Positions 24,271 through 32,847 of a DNA stretch of 64,000 nucleotides are shown here, in pieces. How positions within the stretch are numbered: the first letter of the stretch is position 1; the number at the start of each line of letters is the position of its first letter. The stretch covers positions 60,705 to 124,704 of the forward strand of contig NZ_JAAZWE010000008.1 of the NCBI RefSeq assembly GCF_013185185.1. The letters run 5' to 3'. The stretch comes from Saccharibacillus endophyticus. Lineage in GTDB: Bacteria > Bacillota > Bacilli > Paenibacillales > Paenibacillaceae. Made by a program: the position numbers and the translations under genes. The notes beneath the pieces were generated by a model. The model ran no database searches, had not been told where the DNA came from, and saw only the letters and a list, made by a program, of their open reading frames with translations.

Positions 24271-25740
24271 TTACAGATCGTCCCGACCGCTGACATCGCA
24301 TTGATCCAGCGGAACGACTTTGGTGCCTTTGGCGCGCTTGTAACCGAACCACAGGATCAGGAACAACGGAACGCTCAGGTAAGTCGCGATCAAGCCCAAC
24401 CAGTCAACCGTGCCGTTTTCAATCGTGGACAAGCTTTGACCGACGATGACGAACAGACAGAGCACGAAAGCGAACAACGGTCCGAACGGGAACCAACGTG
24501 CGCGGTACGGCAATTCGTCGAGACTATGCCCTTGTTTGATAAAAGCTCGACGGAAACGGTAATGGCTGATCGCGATTCCGACCCAGGTGATAAAGCCGCA
24601 CATGCCGGAAGCGTTCAACAGCCACGTATATACGACGCCGTCGCCGAAGAATGAAGCCAGGAACGCCAGCATGCCGACGGCTGCCGTCACGATCAGCGCG
24701 TTGATCGGCACGCCGCCGCGGGTGAGCTTGGCAAGGAACTTCGGCGCTTTGCCTTCGACGGCCAGCGCGTACAGCATCCGGGTCGAGGCGTACATGCCGG
24801 AGTTGCCTGCGGACAATACCGACGTCAGAATGATCGCGTTCATGACGGCTGCCGCGAAAGCGAAGCCGGCGCGTTCAAACACGAGTGTAAACGGACTTGT
24901 TCCGATTTGATCCAGATCGCTGCTCAGCAGATTCGGATCGGTGTACGGGATCAGCAGGCCGATAACGAAGATCGCCAGAATATAAAAGATCAGAATACGC
25001 CAGAATACTTGCTTGATCGCGCGGGGAACGTTGCGTTTCGGATTTTCGCTTTCGCCTGCCGCGACGCCGATCAATTCCGTACCCTGGAACGAGAAGCCCG
25101 CGGCCATGAATACGCCCAAGAAGGCGAAAAATCCGCCGTTAAAAGGAGCGGAAGCGACGGTGAAGTTGCTGAATCCGACGGCTTCGCCGCCCATGACGCC
25201 GAAGATCATGGCGACGCCGATCACGAGGAACACGATGACGGTAATGATTTTAATGAGAGCAAACCAATACTCGGCTTCGCCGTAAGCCCGCACGGACAGC
25301 GCGTTCAGCAGGAACAGGATCGCCAGGAACAATACGCTCCACAGAAACGAAGAACTGTCCGGGAACCAATATTTGATGATCAGCGTTGCGGCTGCGAGTT
25401 CCGCCGCGATGGTGACGGCCCAGTTATACCAGTAGTTCCAGCCCATGGCGAAGCCGAAAGCCGGATCGACGTAACGGCCCGCGTAGGCGCTGAACGATCC
25501 CGGCTCCGGCGAGTGGGTCGCCAATTCGCCGAGGCTCGTCATCAGGAAATACACCATGATGCCGACCGCCGCATATGCCAGCAGCGCCCCGCCGGGTCCC
25601 GCGCTCGAGATCGCGCCGCCGCTGGCGAGGAACAATCCGGTTCCGATCGCGCCGCCGAGGGCGATCATGGTCATATGTCGGGCTTGAAGGCCTTTTTTCA
25701 ATTCGGTCGTGCTCGGTGCTTTTTGCTGTGAAGCTTTCAT
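24271..25740 (-). CDS. lysP: Lysine-type amino acid permease (APC superfamily)
   Basis: 489 residues with 12 predicted transmembrane segments. The first helix carries ALGGAIGTGLFLASG and later GVFMAAGFSFQGTELIGVAA, signatures of the amino acid transporter (AAT) family. YRARWFPFGPLFAFVLC near residue 415 is like LysP. The lysine riboswitch in its 5' leader supports lysine as substrate. SD GAGGAGAG lies upstream on the minus strand. It is monocistronic: terminator after it, convergent neighbour. Confidence 0.85.
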   Translation of the reverse strand: MKASQQKAPSTTELKKGLQARHMTMIALGGAIGTGLFLASGGAISSAGPGGALLAYAAVGIMVYFLMTSLGELATHSPEPGSFSAYAGRYVDPAFGFAMGWNYWYNWAVTIAAELAAATLIIKYWFPDSSSFLWSVLFLAILFLLNALSVRAYGEAEYWFALIKIITVIVFLVIGVAMIFGVMGGEAVGFSNFTVASAPFNGGFFAFLGVFMAAGFSFQGTELIGVAAGESENPKRNVPRAIKQVFWRILIFYILAIFVIGLLIPYTDPNLLSSDLDQIGTSPFTLVFERAGFAFAAAVMNAIILTSVLSAGNSGMYASTRMLYALAVEGKAPKFLAKLTRGGVPINALIVTAAVGMLAFLASFFGDGVVYTWLLNASGMCGFITWVGIAISHYRFRRAFIKQGHSLDELPYRARWFPFGPLFAFVLCLFVIVGQSLSTIENGTVDWLGLIATYLSVPLFLILWFGYKRAKGTKVVPLDQCDVSGRDDL

Positions 25741-25792
25741 GGTGAGTCAACTCTCCTCGTGTGGTTTGGTTATCACGAAAAGAAGGCTACGG

Positions 25793-26065
25793 CAAAAAGC
25801 CGACAGACACGGGTCCGCCGGCATGGCAAATTCCGCATCGCAAACGCGCTTCGTTTCGTGAAGATAGCTCAACACCCGCTCTAAGGCAGGTGACAGTTCC
25901 GTTCCTTTCGGAGACGGTCCCAGCACGGGGTTCAGGTCAGAGAACTCCGTGCTTCGGCGGGTGCGCCTTTCCGACCGGGATCATCGGCGCTCTGCTGCGC
26001 CTCCTCCGGTGTACTGATCGCCACCGCAACCTCTACCTCATCACCGGTTCGATCTCGGGTGCGAT
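25793..26065 (-). promoter_or_regulatory. Lysine riboswitch (L-box) with terminator
   Basis: On the minus strand, from about 26065 down to about 25875, the conserved L-box pieces occur in order: GAGGTAGAGGTTGCG, ATCAGTA, AGGCGC..., AAAGG, CCGAAG and GCTGGGACCGTCTCC. Downstream toward the gene, GCCGGCGGAC and GTCTGTCGGC (25822-25798) form a stem followed by TTTTT, the expected terminator. Lysine binding would stop transcription before the permease. Aptamer limits are approximate. Confidence 0.82.
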
Positions 26066-26084
26066 GAGGGAAAACTATTCGGTT

Positions 26085-26113
26085 AAAGATAAAAGCCCTG
26101 CGATCCGCAGGGC
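26085..26113 (-). terminator. Terminator of the CvfC-like gene
   Basis: Perfect GCCCTGCG-GATC-CGCAGGGC-type hairpin (26095-26113), followed on the minus strand by TTTTATCTTT. It ends the upstream HEAT-repeat gene before the lysine riboswitch. Confidence 0.8.
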
Positions 26114-26221
26114 GAACAACTTTCACAGTATACGGGATTGTCCATTATGGAGCAACCCTATTTCGCACAATCTTTTAAAAAGGACCGATCTATCAAGAGA
26201 TGATCAGATTTAAAGTCTTTC

Positions 26222-27370
26222 TTAAGCGGACTCGATCGGTTTTTGGCGGCTTTTGGCCATCTGCTGCCAGATCGTGCCTGCGGCTTCTTCGCCGGAATCG
26301 ATCCGTTCCAACGCCATGCGCGCCTGAAGTCCGACTTCGAACTCGGGGTCGTTGGAAGCTGCTTCAAGCGCTTCGCGGGCATCGTCCGTGCCGACCTCGT
26401 ACAAGAAGCGGGCTGCGCGCCAGCGCACGATTTTGCTGCCGTCGGTCAGAGACTCCAGCATGACCTGCGTAGCGGAAGCGTCGCCGATGTCCGACAACGT
26501 ATCCCCTGCGGTACGGCGCACGGCCGGAGATCCGTCTTTCATGGCACGGAACAGCAGCTGCATCGCTTCCGGCGTTTTCAGATCGCCGAGGTAGACCACC
26601 GCCAAGCGGCGAATTTGCATTTTATCGTCGCTCAATGCCCGTTCGATCAACGGAAGGGTTTCCGCGCTGGCTTCCATCGCTTCCAAAGCGGAATAGCGGC
26701 GGCGCCAATCTTCGCTTTTCAGTCCTTCTTCGATCTCGGCCTGCGTCCATTCGCGGCGTTCTTCCACGAATTCTTCGGCTTTGGCTCCGTGCGCGATCGC
26801 CTGCTTGATGACGCGTTCCAGGCGTTCCTGCGGGAACGCGGCTTCAAGCTCCTGCTCCACTTCGCGCGCGATGTCCGGCAGATCGCCGTAACGCACGCCG
26901 TAATCGGTCAGTTTGCGTTCCTTGATCATCGTCGCGCTCGCGACTTCCGTCACGGCATCGACAAAACGTTTCGCCAAGCCGATCCGCTCTTCCTGCAATC
27001 CGGATTTCACCCGGATTTGCATCGGGATGCCGCGGAAAAATTGCACAAAAACTTGGGCTTCGCCGAAGTGTCCGGCCGCGTCTTCGATGTCCGAGTCGAT
27101 CGGCTGCTCGAAGCGCGTGCCGAATACTTCCTGCACGCCGGAAAGAATCGCGGGCCAATCGGCGCCGCCTTTGCGGTCGATCGCCATAAAATCGGCCGTG
27201 TGGAAAACGCTTTTCACGCCTTCAATATGCAGCAGCCGCGCAACGATCGGCGGTGCGGAACGTTCGTTATCGAGCGTATATGTTTTTCGGATTCCCGCTT
27301 CCAGCGTTTCGTCCAGATGAAGTTTCATCGTATTCGGGCTGGGAGTCGGTTCGATCAATTTGATTTTCAT
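26222..27370 (-). CDS. CvfC-like protein (NifU N-terminal domain plus HEAT repeats)
   Basis: 382 residues. Residues 1-90 resemble the Scaffold/NifU N-terminal domain (IEPTPSPNTMKLHLDE, LLHIEGVKSVFHTADF). The C-terminal half (about 220-365) has HEAT/PBS-lyase-like repeats, e.g. AVVYLGDLKTPEAMQLL, SPAVRRTAGDTLSDIGD and KIVRWRAARFLYEVG. This arrangement is that of conserved virulence factor C of Staphylococcus and its Bacillus relatives, whose molecular role is unsettled. It stands alone with its own promoter and terminator. The ATG follows AAGGAGG on the minus strand. Confidence 0.85.
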   Translation of the reverse strand: MKIKLIEPTPSPNTMKLHLDETLEAGIRKTYTLDNERSAPPIVARLLHIEGVKSVFHTADFMAIDRKGGADWPAILSGVQEVFGTRFEQPIDSDIEDAAGHFGEAQVFVQFFRGIPMQIRVKSGLQEERIGLAKRFVDAVTEVASATMIKERKLTDYGVRYGDLPDIAREVEQELEAAFPQERLERVIKQAIAHGAKAEEFVEERREWTQAEIEEGLKSEDWRRRYSALEAMEASAETLPLIERALSDDKMQIRRLAVVYLGDLKTPEAMQLLFRAMKDGSPAVRRTAGDTLSDIGDASATQVMLESLTDGSKIVRWRAARFLYEVGTDDAREALEAASNDPEFEVGLQARMALERIDSGEEAAGTIWQQMAKSRQKPIESA

Positions 27371-27397
27371 GAGTCATCCAACCTCCTTCTCTCCTAT

Positions 27398-27426
27398 TTT
27401 ACACGCTGCAATACGAAATGTCACAA
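27398..27426 (-). promoter_or_regulatory. Sigma-A promoter of the CvfC-like gene
   Basis: On the minus strand: TTGTGA (27426-27421), 17-bp spacer, TGTAAA (27403-27398), 28 bp before the ATG. Confidence 0.55.
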
Positions 27427-27509
27427 TAAGGAGCAGGCAGGTCTACAAAAAAATTGCGCTTTCTTAGTCGATATAAGGATAGAGAGGGTAATGGGATAGA
27501 GAGGCAGTC

Positions 27510-27672
27510 TAAGGCGTGTCTTCAAGCCTGCCAACGTGTATCTTTTACTGCCTTTTCGCCCTCAACTGCGTCACTCTCCCTTGACGTGCCCCGGCACGAC
27601 TGCGGAAAAGTTCCTTGCCGAGAACGAAAATTCAGTAAAATCTACGTCCGTCGAGGTTTGAAGACACGCCCT
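27510..27672. repeat. Palindromic element, family B copy 1
   Basis: 163 bp bounded by AAGGCGTGTCTTCAAGCCT (from 27511) and AGGTTTGAAGACACGCC (to 27671). The reverse complement matches the element at 62322-62521 along most of its length, including GAATTTTCGTTCTC, AACTTTTCCG, GTGCCGGGGC and AAAAGGCAGTAAAAGATACACGT. It ends 4 bp before the Shine-Dalgarno site of the MBL gene, so it forms that gene's 5' leader. Confidence 0.82.
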
Positions 27673-27690
27673 TGAGAAGGAGGAACGGAT

Positions 27691-28797
27691 ATGCCCAAGG
27701 TCAAGTACTTGAACGCAAACAATACCCCGATGGGGAAAACGCTCAAAGAACATCGCGATCGGCATCTGCATCGCAGACGTAAGAAACGCGATTATTCTTA
27801 TATTATTCCAAGCCAGCCGGCCCGGTTGGATTACCTGACGGATAATCGCGACGATGTGACCATCACCTGGGTGGGTCACTCGACTTTTCTGATTCAATAT
27901 GCCGGGCTGAACATTCTGACGGATCCGATCTGGGCCAAGCGGATGGGAATCGGCAAACGGTTGACCGAGCCCGGGATTCCGATCGAAAAAGTGCCGCCGA
28001 TCGATCTGATCCTGATTTCGCATTCCCATTACGACCATATGCATATCGCTTCGATCCGCAAATTGCAAAGCCCCAAGACGCAAATCATCGTACCGGTCGG
28101 TTTGAAAAAAAAGCTGGCCCGAAAACAGGTTACCCGCTGCATCGAGCTTTCTTGGTGGGAGGAACTTGTGGTCGAAGGCGTGAAAATCACCTTCGTGCCG
28201 ACCCAACATTGGACGCGCCGGACTTTGTTTGACGCGAATACGTCGCATTGGGGCGGTTTCGTGCTTGAACCTGCCGATGCCGTGAAAGAAACGGCAGCTA
28301 CCGTCGTCGGAGAAAACGATAAACCGACGTATGAGCGTCATGCGAACCCTTCTTCGATCGATTCCGCGGGTCAGGCCAAATGCGGGCGCTGGAACGATTC
28401 GTTGAATGCCAACGTATCTTCGGACGGAGACCCGCTGCCGCCGACGATTTATTTTGCCGGAGACAGCGGTTATTTCGCAGGGTTTCGGGAGATCGGCGAA
28501 CGTTTCCGCGTGCATATCACGTTGATGCCGATCGGCGCGTACGAACCCGAGTGGTTTATGGGGCCGCAGCACATGAATCCGGAGCAAGCGCTGCAAGCGT
28601 TTCGCGATGTCGGTGCCGAGATCATGATTCCGATGCATTACGGGACGTTCAAGCTTTCCGACGACACCGCCGAAGAAGCGTTGGCGCGTTTGGAAGCCGA
28701 AAGGCTGCGTACCGGAACATCCAGGGATTGCATCAAGCTGATGATCCACGGCGAGACGATGATCGTTCACGCGCAGCAGAAGGTTATCGAATCCTGA
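27691..28797 (+). CDS. MBL-fold metallohydrolase (NAPE-PLD/UlaG-like)
   Basis: 368 residues. The metal motif SHSHYDHMH is near residues 109-117, preceded by VTITWVGHSTFLIQYAGLNILTDP and followed by FVPTQHWTRR, FAGDSGY and PMHYGTF, the order seen in NAPE-PLD-like metallo-beta-lactamase proteins. A polar segment of about 45 residues (roughly 195-240) between WGGFVLE and TIYFAGDSG seems to be an insertion. The substrate is unknown. SD AAGGAGG precedes the ATG. The gene stands between a palindromic element and a terminator. Confidence 0.85.
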   Translation: MPKVKYLNANNTPMGKTLKEHRDRHLHRRRKKRDYSYIIPSQPARLDYLTDNRDDVTITWVGHSTFLIQYAGLNILTDPIWAKRMGIGKRLTEPGIPIEKVPPIDLILISHSHYDHMHIASIRKLQSPKTQIIVPVGLKKKLARKQVTRCIELSWWEELVVEGVKITFVPTQHWTRRTLFDANTSHWGGFVLEPADAVKETAATVVGENDKPTYERHANPSSIDSAGQAKCGRWNDSLNANVSSDGDPLPPTIYFAGDSGYFAGFREIGERFRVHITLMPIGAYEPEWFMGPQHMNPEQALQAFRDVGAEIMIPMHYGTFKLSDDTAEEALARLEAERLRTGTSRDCIKLMIHGETMIVHAQQKVIES

Positions 28798-28810
28798 ATA
28801 AGATGAAACG

Positions 28811-28842
28811 ATCCGCCTCGGCGCATGCCGGGGCGGATTTTG
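28811..28842 (+). terminator. Terminator of the MBL-fold gene
   Basis: ATCCGCCTCGGC-GCAT-GCCGGGGCGGAT with TTTT after it. Confidence 0.85.
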
Positions 28843-29021
28843 GCGCGAACGTTCGCGATGAACGAATTTTTACCGGAAAAGCATCAGGGAATGCCTTACG
28901 GATGACCTTTTTATGCTATAATAAGCTTTTGAAAAGAACATCAGACTTTCAAGAAGAACCAGGTTTTGCGGCGCTTCATCGGCGTTGAGCAAAAAGTTTA
29001 TAATAAAGGATGGGAATGCAC

Positions 29022-30647
29022 ATGATTAGCACAAGCGGCGTTACGCTTCGCTACGGCAAGCGACCACTTTTCGAAGACGTCAACATTCAGTTCAACCCGG
29101 GTAACTGTTACGGCTTGATCGGCGCCAACGGCGCAGGAAAGTCCACCTTCCTCAAGATTCTTTCCGGAGAAATCGAAGCCAACCAAGGCGAAGTTTCGAT
29201 CACGCCGGGCGAACGTCTGGCCGTACTGAAACAGAACCATTTCGAATACGACGAATATCAAGTGTTGGAGACCGTTATCATGGGTCACAGCCGTCTGTAT
29301 TCGATCATGAAGGAAAAAGACGCGCTGTACGCGAAAAGCGACTTTTCCGAAGCTGACGGCATCCGTGCCGGCGAACTGGAAGGCGATTTTGCGGAATTGA
29401 ACGGCTGGGATGCCGAATCCGATGCCGCCGCGCTTCTGATCGGCCTGGGTATCGTACGCGATATGCACGACAAGAAAATGGACGAGTTGAGCGGTAACGA
29501 GAAAGTCCGCGTCCTGCTGGCTCAAGCGTTGTTCGGCAATCCGCAGATCCTGCTGCTGGACGAACCTACCAACCACTTGGATATCGAATCGATCAACTGG
29601 CTGGAGAACTTCCTGATGGGCTATGAAGGCACCGTCATCGTCGTATCTCACGACCGTCACTTCCTGAACAAAGTCTGCACGCATATCGCGGACATCGACT
29701 TCGGCAAAATTCAGCTGTATGTCGGCAACTATGACTTCTGGTACGAGTCGAGTCAACTGGCACTGCGTCTCGTTCGCGACCAGAACAAGAAAAAAGAAGA
29801 AAAGATCAAAGAACTGCAAGCGTTCATCCAACGCTTCTCCGCGAACGCTTCGAAATCGAAGCAAGCGACATCGCGTAAAAAGCAGCTCGAAAAGATCTCG
29901 CTGGACGATATCCGTCCTTCGAACCGCAAATATCCGTTCATCAACTTCAAGCCGGAGCGCGAGGCAGGCAAGCAGTTGTTGACCGTCGAAAACCTGAGCA
30001 AATCGATCGAAGGCGAAAAAGTATTGGATAATTTCAATCTGGTCGTCAACAAAGGCGACAAGATTGCTTTCGTCGGCCCTCACGGCCTGCCGAAATCGAC
30101 GCTGTTCGATATCGTCATGGGCGAACAGGAAGCGGACGGCGGCGAATACACATGGGGCGTAACGACGACCCAAGCGTATTTCCCGAAAGACAACTCCGAA
30201 TACTTCGACGGCGTGGACCTGAACCTTGTGGAATGGCTGCGTCAGTATTCCAATGATCAGGACGAGACGTTCCTGCGCGGATTCCTCGGACGCATGCTGT
30301 TTGCAGGCGAAGAAGGTCTGAAAAAAGCCAGCGTTCTGTCCGGCGGCGAGAAAGTTCGCTGCATGCTGGCTAAAATGATGCTGAACGGCGCTAACGCGCT
30401 GATCATGGACGAGCCTACCAACCACTTGGACTTGGAGTCCATCACGGCGCTGAACAACGGTCTGATCGATTTCGACGGCACGCTGCTGTTCGTTTCCCAT
30501 GACCATCAGTTCATTCAAACGATCGCGAACCGTATCGTGGAAATTACGCCTAACGGCGTGATCGACCGCGTGATGACGTACGACGAGTATCTGGAAAGCG
30601 AAGAAGTAAAAGAGCTTCGCAATCGCATGTACGCGGTACAAGTATAA
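29022..30647 (+). CDS. ABC-F family ATPase (YkpA/YbiT type)
   Basis: 541 residues with two ABC domains and no membrane segment. Start taken at ATG 29022 (MISTSGVTLRY), which aligns with relatives; ATGs at 29010 and 29016 are nearer to AAAGGA 29005-29010 and cannot be excluded. Domain 1: Walker A GANGAGKST, signature LSGNE, Walker B ILLLDEPTNHLD. A linker rich in Lys/Glu follows near residues 245-290. Domain 2: GPHGLPKST in the Walker A place, signature LSGGEKVR, Walker B ALIMDEPTNHLD. ABC-F proteins bind the ribosome and modulate translation; this one lacks features of antibiotic-resistance members. The second Walker A is degenerate at two positions. Confidence 0.9.
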   Translation: MISTSGVTLRYGKRPLFEDVNIQFNPGNCYGLIGANGAGKSTFLKILSGEIEANQGEVSITPGERLAVLKQNHFEYDEYQVLETVIMGHSRLYSIMKEKDALYAKSDFSEADGIRAGELEGDFAELNGWDAESDAAALLIGLGIVRDMHDKKMDELSGNEKVRVLLAQALFGNPQILLLDEPTNHLDIESINWLENFLMGYEGTVIVVSHDRHFLNKVCTHIADIDFGKIQLYVGNYDFWYESSQLALRLVRDQNKKKEEKIKELQAFIQRFSANASKSKQATSRKKQLEKISLDDIRPSNRKYPFINFKPEREAGKQLLTVENLSKSIEGEKVLDNFNLVVNKGDKIAFVGPHGLPKSTLFDIVMGEQEADGGEYTWGVTTTQAYFPKDNSEYFDGVDLNLVEWLRQYSNDQDETFLRGFLGRMLFAGEEGLKKASVLSGGEKVRCMLAKMMLNGANALIMDEPTNHLDLESITALNNGLIDFDGTLLFVSHDHQFIQTIANRIVEITPNGVIDRVMTYDEYLESEEVKELRNRMYAVQV

Positions 30648-30669
30648 TTTTTTGGCTTCCGTAACGTCG

Positions 30670-30719
30670 AAAGCCGCCTCGGACAAAGGGTATACCTTGC
30701 CGTCCGGGCGGCTTTTTTT
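30670..30719 (+). terminator. Terminator of the ABC-F gene
   Basis: AAGCCGCCTCGGAC pairs with GTCCGGGCGGCTT across a 20-base loop, followed by TTTTT. Confidence 0.85.
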
Positions 30720-30789
30720 GTTTTCGCATGTATCAAAAAATGCGGAAGTCGGATTGGATGCACGTTCTCGACTCTAGGTGCGAATACTG

Positions 30790-30829
30790 AAAAAGCCCGA
30801 TATTCGGCATAGGCCGGAATCGGGCTTTT
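30790..30829 (-). terminator. Terminator of the small basic protein gene
   Basis: AAAAAGCCCGAT and ATCGGGCTTTT flank an inner CGGC/GCCGG pair; it lies just downstream of the minus-strand gene at 30855. Confidence 0.75.
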
Positions 30830-30854
30830 GCTGCTCTGTACTCAAAAGATCGGT

Positions 30855-31037
30855 TTAAGATCCTCCGGTACGGCGGCGTTGATTATTTGGTTTTTTGTTG
30901 TTTTGAGTCGTCAGCTTTTTGGTTTCGTTCCCCTGAAAGCCGCTTTTGTTCGAATTGTTTTGCTGCTTCTTCTGCTCCAGCTTATTGCGGATCGCTTCGG
31001 CCAGATCGACTTTCCGGGTTCCTTTTTCTTCGGTCAT
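30855..31037 (-). CDS. Small hydrophilic basic protein, unknown
   Basis: 60 residues rich in Lys, Asn, Gln and Arg, with RRRTGGS at the C-terminus. No cysteine, membrane segment or known domain. It is supported as a gene by GAGGAGGAG 8 bp upstream of the ATG on the minus strand, a full-length frame and a terminator just after it. Residues 7-25 could form a helix (RKVDLAEAIRNKLEQKKQQ), the rest is probably disordered. I do not recognise the family; nucleic-acid binding is a guess from charge only. Confidence 0.6.
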   Translation of the reverse strand: MTEEKGTRKVDLAEAIRNKLEQKKQQNNSNKSGFQGNETKKLTTQNNKKPNNQRRRTGGS

Positions 31038-31156
31038 GCGGAACTCCTCCTCGCTGTCGCAGCCTTATCCGACATTCCCTGAACGAATGCCGTGCGACTG
31101 CGGATTTCTTCTTTATATTATCCGCTTTCACGCTGCGGGACAAGATGAAAAAAGAA

Positions 31157-31182
31157 AAGCTCCGGCATATGCCGGAGCTTCT
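31157..31182 (-). terminator. Terminator of the Thr-rich secreted protein gene
   Basis: Perfect palindrome AAGCTCCGGCATATGCCGGAGCTT (31157-31180), followed on the minus strand by TTTCTTTTTTCATC. Confidence 0.8.
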
Positions 31183-31211
31183 TGATGTGGAAGTTTCGGG
31201 GAAAGAGTCGA

Positions 31212-32000
31212 TTACTCGACTACGATCCAAGCCAGACCCATCCAAGTGTAGATTTCTACCCATTGGCCGCTGGCAGGGTCAGTTTGACCTTTACCTGTCG
31301 TATCCAGCTTTTGCGGTCCGAGGTAACCGATCATCGTGCCGCCTGGTGATTTGTAGAACGGCGTCATGCTGGTCAACTGGATGTTAGGAGTCGGGTTTGT
31401 CGATACTTTAGATGGATCATCAGTTGATACGACTGGTCCGCTTGGCAGGGTTCCTGTAGCAGGGTTAACCATGAAACCTTGCAGGGCTCCACTGTTTGTG
31501 CTTTGCAGCAGTTCGTTGAATGCATTTTGATCAGCTGCAGACGTAGCAGGGAATGGATTGCTAGCTACTTTAGAAAGCACGTAGATTGTTCCGCCAGTTG
31601 TATTCAGCGGAGTACCCAGCGTTTCTTTGTTAGTCAAGCCATTCCATACAGAACTGTCATAACCGCGGATTGTTGCGAAAACTACCGGAGTCGCATTGCT
31701 GTCAGTTGGTTTGTATGTAAAGTTGACCATGTAGTTCGCTGCTGTTTCTCCCATTTCCGTCAATGCAGTTCCTGTATATTCTTGGCTGCTTACGCGCTCA
31801 TTCCAAGCTGTAGGATTAGTGAAGCTGAACGCTTTGTTGTTTCCGACAAACTTTGTTGTACCGGTTACTACAGTTCCTGTAGTAGGCGAAGTGTAAGTAG
31901 CATCTGTAACGGTTGCCGAAGTTTCAGCTGCAGAAACCGCTGTTGCCAGGCTGCCCATCAGCAGAGCCGAAGCTGTGAGTGTAGTGACTAATTTTTTCAT
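31212..32000 (-). CDS. Secreted Thr-rich protein, unknown
   Basis: 262 residues with a clear signal peptide (MKKLVTTLTASALLMGSLAT, cleavage probably after VSA near residue 24). The mature part is rich in Thr, Ser, Asn and Pro, with little charge. Residues about 30-155 may be a beta-rich domain; the last 45 (TPFYKSPGGTMIGYLGP ... WVEIYTWMGLAWIV) resemble a short SH3-like wall-binding module. Base composition is clearly more AT-rich than the neighbours, suggesting different expression or origin. AGGAGGA precedes the ATG. Family not recognised. Cell-surface or matrix role inferred only. Confidence 0.7.
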   Translation of the reverse strand: MKKLVTTLTASALLMGSLATAVSAAETSATVTDATYTSPTTGTVVTGTTKFVGNNKAFSFTNPTAWNERVSSQEYTGTALTEMGETAANYMVNFTYKPTDSNATPVVFATIRGYDSSVWNGLTNKETLGTPLNTTGGTIYVLSKVASNPFPATSAADQNAFNELLQSTNSGALQGFMVNPATGTLPSGPVVSTDDPSKVSTNPTPNIQLTSMTPFYKSPGGTMIGYLGPQKLDTTGKGQTDPASGQWVEIYTWMGLAWIVVE

Positions 32001-32237
32001 AAAGTAATCCTCCTCTTTGTTTGGGAGCTTGTTTGCTCCGTCCTGCTATAAAAATAAACCCTAGTTCGAGTAATGAACCAACCTTGCTAAAAAAAATAAC
32101 AGAATCGTAACTTGTCTCATAGAAGTAAGAGATTAGGTCAAACTACGTAAAGTTGTTATAATCGTTGTAGCAGCAATGGTTGCTCGCTTTTTTTCAAGCA
32201 ATCGTTATTCGCAACCTTACATAAAAAAGGAGTGAAA

Positions 32238-32271
32238 ATAAAAATAAAAAACCGCCCCCGAAGGAGCGGCC
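32238..32271 (-). terminator. Terminator of the DUF1328 gene
   Basis: On the minus strand CCGCTCC-TTCG-GGGGCGG followed by TTTTTTATTTTTATTTT. The rest of the gap 32001-32237 holds nothing I can name. Confidence 0.82.
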
Positions 32272-32297
32272 AGGAAACAAAACCTTGTTTTCGTTTG

Positions 32298-32465
32298 TTA
32301 CCGCGTAGATCGTCCGCGGCCGAAGAACAAAGAAATAACGAACAGAGCCAAAAATACCCAGAACAAAACTTTGAAAATCGCTGCTGCTGCTTCGATGATG
32401 CCGACGAATCCGAAAATTCCCAGCACGACCGCGATGACAAGCAATACCAAAGACCATTTCAACAT
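32298..32465 (-). CDS. DUF1328-type small membrane protein
   Basis: 55 residues, almost entirely two hydrophobic helices: MLKWSLVLLVIAVVLGIFGF (1-20), then IEAAAAIFKVLFWVFLALF, ending GRGRSTR. This matches the DUF1328 / YtjA-like family of small stress-associated inner membrane proteins. AAGGAAGGTGA lies upstream of the ATG on the minus strand and a strong terminator follows. Its place beside general-stress genes suggests a stress role, but the upstream region shows no convincing SigB site. Confidence 0.82.
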   Translation of the reverse strand: MLKWSLVLLVIAVVLGIFGFVGIIEAAAAIFKVLFWVFLALFVISLFFGRGRSTR

Positions 32466-32750
32466 GAGTGTCACCTTCCTTTTTCAAATTTTTAAAAACG
32501 GGAAACGCCACGATTCAATTGAAGCCGATGCAGAAACGAACAGCCTATGTGCCTTCGCAGCAAGTTTTCTTCCCCTATGAGAATGAAAAGAGCAAAGAAG
32601 TTTTGAATATCCTTGGCATTATATTAATAATAGAAGGAATTCGTCACGCGTTCGGTTTTCGTTTCCGTTGTCTCGTAGACTCCAATTAACCTGGCGTTTT
32701 CATGTTGAAACAATGCTTACTCGGATGGTAACGCATGCATTTTCTCTTTT

Positions 32751-32776
32751 GTTTCGTGCAAAAAAGCTCAGGGTAA
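32751..32776 (+). promoter_or_regulatory. SigB-type promoter upstream of the YtxG-like gene
   Basis: GTTTCG (32751-32756), 14-bp spacer, GGGTAA (32771-32776), close to the SigB consensus GTTTAA / GGGTAT. The gene starts 71 bp downstream. The remainder of 32466-32847 shows nothing else I can support. Confidence 0.65.
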
Positions 32777-32847
32777 CTATGCAGTAAAGCAAGAGAAGTT
32801 TCGAAGGCAAACAAAATAACGGGTGTAGAGAAAGCGAGGTTTTACAT

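Noticed and set aside
28998..30686. 562-codon minus-strand frame opposite the ABC-F gene
   Set aside because: Shadow frame of the ATPase; no start signal and no protein-family features.
32156..32511. 94- and 105-codon minus-strand frames over the DUF1328 gene
   Set aside because: The frame 32298-32465 has the correct family sequence and ribosome site; the others are out of frame with it.
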